Assembly (NCBI GenBank): GCA_964626755.1 | Contig: CAZVGO010000014.1 | Span: forward strand, 1-64,000 | Length of the DNA: 64,000 nucleotides | Direction of reading: 5' to 3' | Origin: JACDAV01 sp964626755 | GTDB lineage: Bacteria > Chloroflexota > Limnocylindria > Limnocylindrales > CSP1-4 | Shown here: piece by piece, positions 50,329 to 58,509 of the stretch | Numbering within the stretch: the first letter of the stretch is position 1 | Layout of the letters: each line of letters begins with the position of its first letter | The notes under the pieces: generated by a model | Database searches by the model: none | What the model was told of the DNA's origin: nothing | Seen by the model: the letters and a program-made list of their open reading frames with translations, nothing else | Made by a program: the position numbers and the translations under genes

Positions 50329-51213
50329 TCAGCCCTCCTGCTTGTACGCGAGGGCGCGCTCGACGGCCTTGCGGAGCGACCGGAGGGTCATCTCCGCAGT
50401 CATCGCGCGCTTGTAGTCGGCCGGTCCGCGGACGTCTCCAACGGGACTGCTCATCGCCGCCGCGGCCTGGCCGGCCTTGCGGAACAGGTCGTCTGACGGC
50501 TTCTGGCCGGCGAGGATCTTTTCCGCCTCGGTCGCGGCGAATGGCGTCGCGGCGACGCCGGTGACCCCGATCCCGGAAGTGCCGATGGTCCCGTCAGGCG
50601 CGAGCCGGACGATCGCGGCCACGCCCACGGTCGCGAAGTCTCCGACCTTCCGCTCGAGCTTCGTGTAGGCGCCGCCGGATCCGCGGGCACGGCGCGGAAT
50701 GCGGATCTCGGTTAGCACCTCGGTCGGCTCGAGCGCCGTCGTGAACGTGTCGAGGAAGAAGTCGCGGGCGCCGATCTTGCGCTCGCCTTTCGAGCTTCGA
50801 CAGACGATCGTCGCCTTGACCGCCAAGAGGACGGCGGGCCAATCCGACGCCGGGTCGGCATGGGCCACGGAGCCCCCGATCGTGCCCCGGTTGCGAACCT
50901 GCGGATCGCCGATGCCTGCGGCCGTGTCGGCCAGGAGCGGGAGGCGGCCGCCGTCTGCCGCCATCTCGTGGATCTGGCGGTGGGTCGTCCGGGCTCCGAT
51001 GACGATCTCGTCGTCGGTCTCGCGAATGCCGTCGAGGCCCTGCACGTCCCGGAGATCGACGAGGAGCTCCGGCTGGGCGAGTCGGAGCTTCATCAGCGGG
51101 ATGAGGCTGTACCCGCCCGACAGGATCTTCGCCTCCCCCTCGCGTTCCTTGAGGATCTTCAGCGCCGCGGCCAGATCCGGTGGCCGGACGTAATCGAATT
51201 GTGCAGGAATCAT
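50329..51213 (-). CDS. coxM: Carbon monoxide dehydrogenase medium FAD subunit
   Basis: 294 residues. The FAD-binding motifs typical of CoxM are present: AKILSGGYSLIP near residue 30 (AGGHS in many homologues) and TIGGSVAHADPASDWP near residue 110. It passes electrons from CoxS to quinone. GGAGGAGGAGGG lies ~10 nt before the ATG. First gene of the form I operon, behind the promoter at 51367-51396. Confidence 0.94.
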   Translation of the reverse strand: MIPAQFDYVRPPDLAAALKILKEREGEAKILSGGYSLIPLMKLRLAQPELLVDLRDVQGLDGIRETDDEIVIGARTTHRQIHEMAADGGRLPLLADTAAGIGDPQVRNRGTIGGSVAHADPASDWPAVLLAVKATIVCRSSKGERKIGARDFFLDTFTTALEPTEVLTEIRIPRRARGSGGAYTKLERKVGDFATVGVAAIVRLAPDGTIGTSGIGVTGVAATPFAATEAEKILAGQKPSDDLFRKAGQAAAAMSSPVGDVRGPADYKRAMTAEMTLRSLRKAVERALAYKQEG

Positions 51214-51583
51214 CGCGCGACCGTCCCTCCTCCTCCACCGCCCCCTGGGCGGGCTGCGGCGCTCGTCGCTGGGGGCGAGCCTGTGCCGACTGCCTGACGA
51301 TCGGGCCGGCGGCTGGAGCGAGTTGGGCTCGGGCCGTGGGTCCGGGTACTTCTACGAGAGGTACGCAGTATCGACCCGGGTCGGTTCGCACGTCAACGAA
51401 CAGGATCCGCGCTCGGCGTTGCCAGTTTCCCAGCCGGTGGGACTCGGGCAGCGTTCGGTCAGGCTCGCACGCGGCTTCACGCAGGTGCAGTTGCCAGATG
51501 TTCTCGACCGTGAGCATGCGGCGACGAAACTCGCGTCCGAGTCTCACCACGTGGGAATCCGGCGGTGGCGCCGGCTGGTCGGG
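51214..51583. other. Intergenic region carrying the form I cox promoter
   Basis: 370 bases between coxM and the ArsR-SRPBCC gene. They hold the coxM Shine-Dalgarno and the promoter at 51367-51396, leaving a ~147-nt 5' leader. No gene or clear regulator site was recognised in the rest. Confidence 0.5.
51367..51396 (-). promoter_or_regulatory. Promoter of the form I cox operon
   Basis: On the minus strand, TTGACG (51391-51396), an 18-bp spacer and GATACT (51367-51372). It predicts transcription from about 51360. Confidence 0.6.
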
Positions 51584-52360
51584 TCAGCCCGCAGCGGCCG
51601 CCGCCATCGGCACGCCGGTCTCGACGTACGTCTTGAGCCCCGAGACGATGTAGACGATCCCGCCCGTGAACTCGCGCTCTGTCCTGGATCCGGACTTCAG
51701 GCCGGACGTCACAACCGTCAGCTTGCTCGCTCCCCCGTCCTCGGCCGGTTCGATCTCCCAGGTCATCCGGACCGGGCCCTCGGCCTCGACCTCCGGGTCC
51801 CAGCGCGCGTGGAATGTCATCGCCAGGCGGCGGGGCGGATCGATCTCGAGGACCTGCCCGTCGGCGGCAACCTTGCCGCCCGGGTATTCGTAGGTGATCG
51901 GCGAACCGGGCTCCCAGTCGGACCCGACGCGCGTGCCGTAGTAGTACTGCTCTGTCTCGACCCCGTCGGTGATTGCCCGCCAGACGCGCTCCGGCGAGGC
52001 CTTGATGTAGACGCTGTAGACGTGATCCGGCGCTGACATCCTTCGACCCTCCAGGTGATCCTTCATCGCGCTCATGGCGCCGAGCACGGGCTCGGCGTAC
52101 TTGCTGATCCAGCGGTCGTGGGCCAGCCGGATCGGGACCGGGTTCAGGTAATGACGCTTCTCGCGACCGACCTTCCTGGTCGAGACCAGATCGGCCTCCT
52201 CCAGCACCCCGAGGTGCCTCATGACACCGAATCGGGTCATCCCCGGCAGGTAGCCGCACAGCTCACCGAGCGTCTGGCCATCGCGCTCGAAAAGCCGGTC
52301 GAGGAGGAGGCGCCGGCTCGGGTCGCTCAGCGCCCGGAACACCGGTGCCATCTGGTCCAT
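51584..52360 (-). CDS. ArsR-family repressor fused to an SRPBCC (AHSA1-like) domain
   Basis: 258 residues. The N-terminal ~90 are a winged helix of the ArsR type (FRALSDPSRRLLLDRLFERDG; MRHLGVLEEADLVSTRKVGREK). No ArsR metal-binding CxC is seen. The C-terminal ~140 are an SRPBCC/AHSA1 ligand-binding fold (VYIKASPERVWRAITDG; EPGSPITYEYPGG). The fusion suggests that a hydrophobic ligand in the SRPBCC cavity controls DNA binding. Its own promoter has a palindrome exactly between the -35 and -10 boxes, so it probably represses itself. The ATG is at the 5' end of the transcript. Ligand unknown. Confidence 0.85.
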   Translation of the reverse strand: MDQMAPVFRALSDPSRRLLLDRLFERDGQTLGELCGYLPGMTRFGVMRHLGVLEEADLVSTRKVGREKRHYLNPVPIRLAHDRWISKYAEPVLGAMSAMKDHLEGRRMSAPDHVYSVYIKASPERVWRAITDGVETEQYYYGTRVGSDWEPGSPITYEYPGGKVAADGQVLEIDPPRRLAMTFHARWDPEVEAEGPVRMTWEIEPAEDGGASKLTVVTSGLKSGSRTEREFTGGIVYIVSGLKTYVETGVPMAAAAAG

Positions 52361-52369
52361 CGCCCGGCG

Positions 52370-52399
52370 ACTATATGTGACTGGTTAGTCACCTGTCAA
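52370..52399 (-). promoter_or_regulatory. Promoter with nested operator for the ArsR-SRPBCC gene
   Basis: On the minus strand, TTGACA (52394-52399), an 18-bp spacer and TATAGT (52370-52375). The spacer contains the palindrome GTGACTAACCAGTCAC (52377-52392), with 6-bp perfect arms. Bound repressor would block polymerase. The predicted start lies ~2-3 nt before the ATG, so the mRNA is leaderless. Confidence 0.8.
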
Positions 52400-52468
52400 G
52401 CGCACCGTCATCCGAGTTCCTGACAGTCCTTGGCCGGCTTCCTGGGCGATGATGGCGGCGTGGAACCC

Positions 52469-52897
52469 ATGCCGCCCGAAGCCCTCCTCGCCGGGTACCC
52501 GCAGCCGATGCGCGCGATCGCCGAGTCGCTGCGAGTGATCGTCCGGCGCGCCGTGCCTGACGCGGTCGAGCGAGTTCGGCCAGGTTGGCGGCTGATCGGC
52601 TATGACGTGCCGGCGGGCCCGCGACGGCCCCGGTACTTCTGCTACGTCGCGCCTGAGGCCGAGCACGTCCACCTCGGGTTCGAGTACGGCGTGTTCATGT
52701 CCGACCCAGACGGGGTGCTCCTCGGTGCCGGCGTGACGCGAAAGGTCCGCTGGCTCACGTTCCGCCCCGGCGATCCCATCGATCAGCTGGAGCTCATCGA
52801 GCTCGTCCGCGAGGGAGCCCGGCTGGCGCTCGCGTCGCCGGCGGAGCGGTTCGCCGTCGCGCTCGATCACGACGAGCGCCCAGCTGCCGTCCGATGA
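52469..52897 (+). CDS. DUF1801-like protein
   Basis: 142 residues from the ATG at 52469, or 145 from a GTG at 52460; neither has a clear Shine-Dalgarno. The fold pattern (VIVRRAVPDAVERVRPGWRL, YFCYVAPEAEHVHLGF, LTFRPGDPID) matches DUF1801/YdhG-type proteins, sometimes called frataxin-like iron chaperones. Transcribed divergently from the ArsR-SRPBCC gene. Function uncertain. Confidence 0.75.
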   Translation: MPPEALLAGYPQPMRAIAESLRVIVRRAVPDAVERVRPGWRLIGYDVPAGPRRPRYFCYVAPEAEHVHLGFEYGVFMSDPDGVLLGAGVTRKVRWLTFRPGDPIDQLELIELVREGARLALASPAERFAVALDHDERPAAVR

Positions 52898-52915
52898 GCA
52901 TTTCCCCCGCGTGAA

Positions 52916-53323
52916 TCAGCGGATGCCCGTGTCGTAGCCGAGCGCGACGTCCACCGGCGTCGAGCCGACGTCGACGAGGACCTCCGCCGGCGCCGTCGGG
53001 AAGTTGCCCGTCTGGACCGGGCGGATGACGTAGCGGCCCTGCGGAAGCGTGAGCCGGATCTTGCCGGCGGCGTCGCTCTTTGGCCGGCCGACCTCGCGCC
53101 CATCGGCCGTGAGGACGATGACCTCGGCGCCGGCGACCGGGCGTGGTGCGCAATTCGGGTCCGGTGGAACCTGCTCGACCGGGCAGACGGGGCCGGCGGT
53201 GAGCGTCAGCGTGACGGTGCCGGTGGGACCGGGGCTGGCAGCAACGCCACATGCGGCGACCAGGAGCCCGATCGTGAGGATGAGGACGATGGCCGGACCG
53301 GAGCGGGAGAGCTGGGCATTCAT
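52916..53323 (-). CDS. Lipoprotein with carboxypeptidase-regulatory-like beta domain
   Basis: 135 residues from the ATG at 53323. The signal peptide VLILTIGLLVAACG has a lipobox with Cys near residue 25. The mature part is one beta-sandwich unit (VAGAEVIVLTADGREVGRPKSDAAGKI... LPQGRYVIRP), the pattern of carboxypeptidase-regulatory-like domains. It probably sits on the outer face of the membrane. Convergent with the DUF1801 gene, with 18 nt between the stops. Role unknown. Confidence 0.72.
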   Translation of the reverse strand: MNAQLSRSGPAIVLILTIGLLVAACGVAASPGPTGTVTLTLTAGPVCPVEQVPPDPNCAPRPVAGAEVIVLTADGREVGRPKSDAAGKIRLTLPQGRYVIRPVQTGNFPTAPAEVLVDVGSTPVDVALGYDTGIR

Positions 53324-53361
53324 GGCCCGGAGACGGCGACCCGTCACCGGCAGTTTCCTGC

Positions 53362-54234
53362 TCAGTCCGGTGCTCCGGCGCGTGGACGCCACACCGCGAC
53401 TCCGACGGGCATCGGTTCCTGGTCGCGCAGTCCGAAGCCGCCGTCACGCTCAACGACGAGCTCTTCGAGCGCGGCCCGGTACCGCCACTCCTTCTCGCCG
53501 CCGTCGGCGATCCAGAGCTGGCGCCGGAGGAAGCCTTCCAGCTCGGTGCGGGTTTCGAACATTCGGGGCTCGCGCTGGACGACCGTGACGTCCGGGTCCC
53601 GGCCCCGCTCATCGAGCAGCTCGACGAAGTCCGGCAGCGCCGGCAGGGACACCCGGGCCTCGTCGTGGACCGGCGGCCAGAACGGGTCGGCGACCGACGC
53701 GGGCTGCCGCTCCATCAGAACCGCGACGCACAGGCGGCGCGCGGACGACTCCATCGCGTCGACGAACGGCCCGATCGCCTCGACGTCGTACCCGACGTGG
53801 GCGATGAGCGCGACGTCGGCGACCGGGAACGGCCCCAGCGTGGACGCGAGGGCAGCATCCGGTGGCCAGCGACCCTCGATCGGGCGGATGTTCGGGACGC
53901 CGAACTCCGCCATCTGGTCGGCGAGGGCGCCGAGCATCCCGGTCGACGGGTCGAGCGCGATCACCTCGCGGACAAGCAACGCGATCGGCAGCGCGTACCG
54001 GCCGGCGCCCGCCCCGATGTCGAGCCACGTCTCGTCCGGCTCAACGAGCGCGCGGAGGAGCTCGAGGACCGGCTCGTCGGTTCGTCGCGGGTCCGCCCGG
54101 AAGAGCGAGGTGACCGGGGCGTAGAAGTCGCGGCCGTCGGGGACCTCGCGGACGCGGTCGACCTGCTCGCGGTTCGCCCGGACGCGCTCGGCCCACGAGC
54201 GTTCGACGGCCGTGCGGGCCGGGACAGGCGGCAC
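53362..54234 (-). CDS. Class I SAM-dependent methyltransferase
   Basis: 290 residues from a GTG at 54234, 4 nt after mocA. The SAM-binding motif I is WLDIGAGAGRYALPIAL near residue 70, followed by VIALDPSTGML (acidic loop). The C-terminal part is substrate-specific and not recognised. The tight spacing places it at the end of the coxD-coxE-coxI-mocA transcript. A role in cofactor maturation is possible, but a hitchhiking gene is just as likely. Confidence 0.78.
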   Translation of the reverse strand: MPPVPARTAVERSWAERVRANREQVDRVREVPDGRDFYAPVTSLFRADPRRTDEPVLELLRALVEPDETWLDIGAGAGRYALPIALLVREVIALDPSTGMLGALADQMAEFGVPNIRPIEGRWPPDAALASTLGPFPVADVALIAHVGYDVEAIGPFVDAMESSARRLCVAVLMERQPASVADPFWPPVHDEARVSLPALPDFVELLDERGRDPDVTVVQREPRMFETRTELEGFLRRQLWIADGGEKEWRYRAALEELVVERDGGFGLRDQEPMPVGVAVWRPRAGAPD

Positions 54235-54238
54235 GTCC

Positions 54239-54832
54239 TCAGCGACCCGCCGGCCGGAGTGCGAGGAGGTCCGCCCGGGTGTCGACGTCCGGGTTCGAGC
54301 CCTCGACGTCGATCCAGGTCACGAGGTCTGGCCGGGCGATCAGGATCGGCCCAAGGCCGCGATCGCTCTCGGCCTCGCGCGCAATGCGGAACGCGTCGCG
54401 CCGGATGAACACCGGGTTCGACCCGCCGCCCGCCGCGTAGCGCGGGGCGACGATCGGCCGGTCGGACAGGTCAGCGGCCTCGATGAGCGCGCGGATGACG
54501 GCCGGGCTCGTTCGCGGCTGGTCGCCGAGGAGAACAACGGCGTCGACTCGTGGAGCGGTAGCCGCCAGGTCCGCGAGGCCGTCCCGCAGCGAGCTCGACA
54601 GCCCACGCGCGGGGTCCGCGTTCCGGATCCGCCGCTCGGTTCGCCAGCGGATCCGCTGCTCGATCGCGGGAGCGCTCTCGCCCAGCACGACGATGACCGG
54701 CTGGAGATGGGCGGCGGCCGCGGCGTCGAGGACGTGCTGGAGGAGCGGCCGCCCGTCGAGCTCGGCGAGGGCCTTTGGGCTGCCGAAGCGGGACGACGAT
54801 CCCGCGGCCAGGACGAGCCCTCCGGCGCTCAT
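54239..54832 (-). CDS. mocA: Molybdenum cofactor cytidylyltransferase-like protein
   Basis: A 197-residue nucleotidyltransferase. LVLAAGSSSRFGSPKAL at the N-terminus is the nucleotide-binding signature of the MobA/MocA family, and VVLLGDQPRTSP contains the metal-binding Asp. CO dehydrogenases use the molybdopterin cytosine dinucleotide form, so MocA rather than guanylyl-specific MobA is expected here. The ATG overlaps the stop of the XdhC gene. Confidence 0.87.
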   Translation of the reverse strand: MSAGGLVLAAGSSSRFGSPKALAELDGRPLLQHVLDAAAAAHLQPVIVVLGESAPAIEQRIRWRTERRIRNADPARGLSSSLRDGLADLAATAPRVDAVVLLGDQPRTSPAVIRALIEAADLSDRPIVAPRYAAGGGSNPVFIRRDAFRIAREAESDRGLGPILIARPDLVTWIDVEGSNPDVDTRADLLALRPAGR

Positions 54833-55953
54833 GTCGCCGCAGCCGGCGCTCGTTCGCGGTCGCCGGCGAGGTCGCGCATCGGGCGGCCCGAACCCCCGTA
54901 CCGCGCCGCGACGATCTCCGACATGATCGCGAGGGCCGTCTCGGCCGGCGCTCGACCGGCCAGGTCGAGGCCGATCGGCCCGCGCAGCCGCGCCAGCTCC
55001 TCCTCCCCCACCCCCGCAGCGAGCAGCCGCGCCCGACGGTCCGCCTGGGTCTTGCGCGAGCCGACCGCGCCGACGTACCGGCAACCGCGGCGGAGAGACT
55101 CGATGATCGCCGGCTCGTCGAACTTCACGTCGTGGGTCAGGACCGCGACCGCGTCGTTCGGCCCGAGGCCGATCTCGTCCGCGACCTCGTCCGGCCAGCC
55201 GACGACGAGCCGATCGACATCGGGAAAGCGCTCCGGAGTCGCGAACGAGGCGCGACCGTCGATGACGACGGTCGTCCAGCCGAGCTCCCGGGCGAACGCG
55301 ACGAGCGACATCGCCGCCTGGACGGCGCCGACGACGACAAGCCGCGGCCGGACGGGGAACGCCTCGATGAACAGCGACCGGCCACCGAGCTCGACGGTCC
55401 GGGAGGTGCCACGGGTCAGCGCGTCGCGGGCCTGCCCGATCAGCGCGGCATCGAGCGCGCCGGACCCGAGCGTCCCCTCGAGACGCCCGTCCTCGTGGAC
55501 GACGAGTGGCCTCTCCGGCGGCGAGCCGGCGCCGGGCTCGTGGGCGCCGAACTCGGCCGGCGGCGAGTCCGCGGGGAGCGGCGTGACGACGGCTGCGCCC
55601 GCGTCGCGAGACGAGGCGCGAGCCGCAATGACCGCCGCGTCCGCAACGGCCGGCTCGACGAGCACGTCGATCGTCCCGCCGCAGGCGAGGCCCACGTCCC
55701 ACGCCTCCTCGTCGCTGATCCCGTAGCGGATGACGCGGGCGCGGCCGGTGGTCCGGGCCTTCTCGATCTCCTCCGCGGCCGCGCCCTCGACGCAGCCGCC
55801 GCTGACCGAACCCGCGATCCGGCCGTCCGCCGCGAGCAGGAGCACCGCGCCCTCCGGACGGGGCGCCGAACCGAAGGTTCGGACGACGACGGCGCGACCG
55901 ACGTCGATGCCTTCCGCGCGCCAGGCATCAAGCGTGTCCAGCAGCTCTTTCAT
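54829..55953 (-). CDS. coxI: XdhC/CoxI family molybdenum enzyme maturation factor
   Basis: 374 residues. The N-terminal XdhC_CoxI segment has SGGCVEGAAAEEIEKA and CGGTIDVLVEP. The C-terminal Rossmann segment has VVVGAVQAAMSLVAFARELGW and YVGAVGSRKTQADRRARL. It is thought to hold and deliver sulfurated molybdenum cofactor to the apoenzyme. It lacks the YHS domain of the form I homologue at 46359. Between coxE and mocA, with a 12-nt gap and a 4-nt overlap. Confidence 0.87.
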   Translation of the reverse strand: MKELLDTLDAWRAEGIDVGRAVVVRTFGSAPRPEGAVLLLAADGRIAGSVSGGCVEGAAAEEIEKARTTGRARVIRYGISDEEAWDVGLACGGTIDVLVEPAVADAAVIAARASSRDAGAAVVTPLPADSPPAEFGAHEPGAGSPPERPLVVHEDGRLEGTLGSGALDAALIGQARDALTRGTSRTVELGGRSLFIEAFPVRPRLVVVGAVQAAMSLVAFARELGWTTVVIDGRASFATPERFPDVDRLVVGWPDEVADEIGLGPNDAVAVLTHDVKFDEPAIIESLRRGCRYVGAVGSRKTQADRRARLLAAGVGEEELARLRGPIGLDLAGRAPAETALAIMSEIVAARYGGSGRPMRDLAGDRERAPAAAT

Positions 55954-55965
55954 CTGACTACCACG

Positions 55966-57336
55966 CTACTGCGTCAGCGGTCGGGCAGCGGCGCGATCCA
56001 CGGCCCCCGCATCGACCGGCGTCGGCGGCTCGAATGACCTGACGACCGGTGTGGCAGCGACCGAGGCCGCGGCATCCCCGCTCCGGCGGGTGTCGCCGGC
56101 ACGGACACCCGCGAGGATCTCGCCGAGTCTCTCGAGGCTGGCGACGGTGCCCGCGGGGAGGAAGTCGTCGATGTACGGAAACGCCGCGCGCATCCCGGCG
56201 GCAAGTGGCTGGTAGCCCGGCGTGCCCGCGAGCGGATTGAGCCAGACGAGGCGGTGGCAGTTGCGCCGGAGGCGGGCCGTCTCACTCGCGACGAGCGCGG
56301 GATCGCCCCGGTCCCAGCCATCGGACACGACGATGACGACGCCGCTCGAGCGGAGCGACCGGCGGGCCCATCGCAGGTTGAACTCGCGGAACGACTCGCC
56401 GATTCGCGTCCCGCCGGCCCAGTCGGTCACGGTGGCGGCGACGCGCGCGAGGGCACGATCGCGGTCCTTGTCCCGGAGCAGCCGCGTGACGCGGGTGAGC
56501 CGCGTCCCGAACACGAACGACTCCGTCCGCACGGCCGACGACGCGCCGAGCGCCTGGATGAACCGGAGGAGGAGCCGGGAGTGGCGCTCCATCGATCCCG
56601 AGATGTCGCAGATGACGACGAGCGGCCGCGGCCGGCGGATGTGGCGCCGCCAGACCCAGTCGACGAGCTGCCCGCCGGTCGCGAGATTGCGCCGGAACAT
56701 CGCCCGCGGTGCCAGCACCCGGCCGTGGTGGTGGAGCTCGTAGCGCCGCGTCCGGCGCTTCTCGAGCCGCGGGGTCAGGAGGTCGACGAGCCGCTCGGCA
56801 TCGCGCAACTCGGCCGCGGTCATCCGGTCGAATTCGCGGTGGCGGAGGACCTCGCTGGCACTGAACGCGTCGGGCGCGATCGTGATGCCGTCCACGTCAC
56901 CGAGGTCGGGTGCCTCTTCCTCGCCCGGGGTCGGGATGCCGCGGATCGCATCCCGGGCGGCCATCTTGTCCGTGCCCGCGCCATCGGGCCCGTCCGGATC
57001 GTCCGCCGGCGTCCCGTCGGGCCGCTTCTCGGTCCCTGGCCCCTCGGGATCCATGAACCGGGCCCGCCGCCGGCGCCAGAACCGCTCGAACACGCGGTCG
57101 TACACCTCGCGGTCGTCGCGCCTTCGGACGAACACCGCCGAACCGGCAGCCCGAACTTGTTCGCGCTCGCCGAGATCGACGAGCGTGAGGGCGCGGGCGA
57201 AGTCAACCGCAGCTCCGAGGTCGATCCCCAGTCCCTCGGCCCGCAGCGCCCGCCCGAACCGGACCGACTCGCCGAGGAGGCGGCGGCCGTCGATCTCCTC
57301 GCCCTTCGGGGTGCGGACGATCGCGGGGTCGGTCAT
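55966..57336 (-). CDS. coxE: CoxE-like VWA protein
   Basis: 456 residues. The C-terminal half is a VWA-like domain with VVICDISGSMERHSRLLLRF (DxSxS metal site) and VIVVSDGWDRGDP. The N-terminal half contains ARFMDPEGPGTE and an acidic region. In Oligotropha CoxE works with CoxD in building the copper-sulfur-molybdenum centre of CO dehydrogenase. It is 13 nt downstream of coxD here. The form I operon has no such gene. Confidence 0.87.
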   Translation of the reverse strand: MTDPAIVRTPKGEEIDGRRLLGESVRFGRALRAEGLGIDLGAAVDFARALTLVDLGEREQVRAAGSAVFVRRRDDREVYDRVFERFWRRRRARFMDPEGPGTEKRPDGTPADDPDGPDGAGTDKMAARDAIRGIPTPGEEEAPDLGDVDGITIAPDAFSASEVLRHREFDRMTAAELRDAERLVDLLTPRLEKRRTRRYELHHHGRVLAPRAMFRRNLATGGQLVDWVWRRHIRRPRPLVVICDISGSMERHSRLLLRFIQALGASSAVRTESFVFGTRLTRVTRLLRDKDRDRALARVAATVTDWAGGTRIGESFREFNLRWARRSLRSSGVVIVVSDGWDRGDPALVASETARLRRNCHRLVWLNPLAGTPGYQPLAAGMRAAFPYIDDFLPAGTVASLERLGEILAGVRAGDTRRSGDAAASVAATPVVRSFEPPTPVDAGAVDRAAARPLTQ

Positions 57337-57349
57337 CGATCGTCTCGGC

Positions 57350-58270
57350 TCAGCCCCGTGCCGTCGCCTCGGCGAGGTACTGGCGCGCCGTCTCGCCGCG
57401 GACGTGACGAATGTCTTCCTCGTACTTGAGCACGACGCCGAGCGTCTCGTCGACGAGCTCCGGCACCAGCTCGCTCGCGCCCATCGACAGGAGGGCGGCC
57501 GCCCAGTCGAGCGTCTCCGCGATCCCGGGGACCTTCGTCAGGTCCGCCTCGCGCAGCCGGTGGACGAACCCGACGACCTCGCGCGCGAGCTTCTCGGGCG
57601 CGGCAGGCACCCGGGCGAGGACGATCTCGTACTCCTTCTGGAGAGTCGGGTAGTCGATCCAGTGGTAGAGGCAGCGGCGCTTCAGCGCGTCGTGGACCTC
57701 GCGCGTCCGGTTGCTGGTCAGGATCACCCGCGGCGGGCGGTCCGCCTTGATCGTGCCGATCTCCGGGACCGTGACCTGGAAGTCGGACAGGATCTCGAGC
57801 AGATATGCCTCGAACTCCTCGTCGGCCCGGTCGATCTCGTCGATCAGCAGGACCGGCGGCTGGTCGCCGGCGCTCGTCTCGAGCGCCTGGAGGAGCGGCC
57901 GGCGGATGAGGAACTCCGGTCCGAAGATGTCGTGCGGGTCCACCTTGGCGCCTTCGCCGCGGGCCTCGAGCAGGCGGATCTCGAGCATCTGGCGCGGGTA
58001 GTTCCACTCGTAGACCGCGTTGTTGACGTCGAGCCCCTCGTAGCACTGGAGCCGGATGAGCCGGGTGTCGAGGCTCTGGGCGAGGACCTTTGCGAGCTCG
58101 GTCTTGCCGACGCCGGCCTCGCCTTCGAGCAGGAGCGGCCGGCCGAGCTCAAGCGCGAGGAAGACGGCCGTCGACAGCGAGCGGTCGGCGATGTAGTTCC
58201 GGGACCGGAAGTCGGCCTGGATCGCCTCGATGGTCCGCGTGCCGGCCGGGCGCGCGTCTCGATCAGTCAT
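57350..58270 (-). CDS. coxD: CoxD-like MoxR AAA+ ATPase
   Basis: 306 residues. Walker A LLEGEAGVGKTELAKVLAQ, Walker B VLLIDEIDRADEEFEAYLL, sensor VILTSNRTREVHDALKRRCL. MoxR-clade partner of CoxE. In known carboxydotrophs it unfolds or remodels apo-CO dehydrogenase for copper and sulfur insertion. It starts a separate transcript: a TAGATT box ends 6 nt before the ATG and a terminator-like hairpin lies upstream. Confidence 0.92.
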   Translation of the reverse strand: MTDRDARPAGTRTIEAIQADFRSRNYIADRSLSTAVFLALELGRPLLLEGEAGVGKTELAKVLAQSLDTRLIRLQCYEGLDVNNAVYEWNYPRQMLEIRLLEARGEGAKVDPHDIFGPEFLIRRPLLQALETSAGDQPPVLLIDEIDRADEEFEAYLLEILSDFQVTVPEIGTIKADRPPRVILTSNRTREVHDALKRRCLYHWIDYPTLQKEYEIVLARVPAAPEKLAREVVGFVHRLREADLTKVPGIAETLDWAAALLSMGASELVPELVDETLGVVLKYEEDIRHVRGETARQYLAEATARG

Positions 58271-58276
58271 CGCCGG

Positions 58277-58282
58277 AATCTA
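58277..58282 (-). promoter_or_regulatory. -10 element for coxD (leaderless)
   Basis: TAGATT on the minus strand ends 6 nt before the coxD ATG, so transcription should begin at the start codon. No good -35 hexamer is visible, which suggests help from an activator. Confidence 0.5.
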
Positions 58283-58330
58283 CACCGGGGCGGGTCCACT
58301 GCAGCCGCGGAGAGCTGGATTGGTGTACCT

Positions 58331-58356
58331 GGGACAACAAACGGCCTCCTCAGGCC
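58331..58356 (-). terminator. Terminator-like hairpin after the form II operon
   Basis: GGCCT-GAGG-AGGCC on the minus strand, followed by the T-rich GTTTGTTGT. The stem is only 5 bp, so it is weak, but it separates the structural operon from coxD. Confidence 0.4.
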
Positions 58357-58509
58357 ATCGAGAGGCGGTCGCGCCGCGCCCTGCCGCCCAATTGGCGTGA
58401 TTCCCGTGCGCCCTGGTCACCGAGACCTACCCTGGGCGTTGCGACGAGGCTCGACGCCGCACCCAGGGTGGCGATCTGTTGACTGCAAGGCACAAGCCGA
58501 CGCCCAACC

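Larger units (their letters stand above)
58271..58509. other. Intergenic region between the form II structural genes and coxD
   Basis: 239 bases holding the leaderless coxD -10 box, a terminator-like hairpin (58343-58356) and, further up, an 8-bp inverted repeat ACCCTGGG/CCCAGGGT (58429-58436 and 58462-58469). No gene seen. Confidence 0.5.

Noticed and set aside
47104..50496. Very long plus-strand open frame (over 1,100 codons) antisense to coxL and coxS
   Set aside because: It mirrors the high-GC codon structure of the real genes on the other strand, is composed of Asp/Arg/Val-rich low-complexity sequence and has no family motifs.
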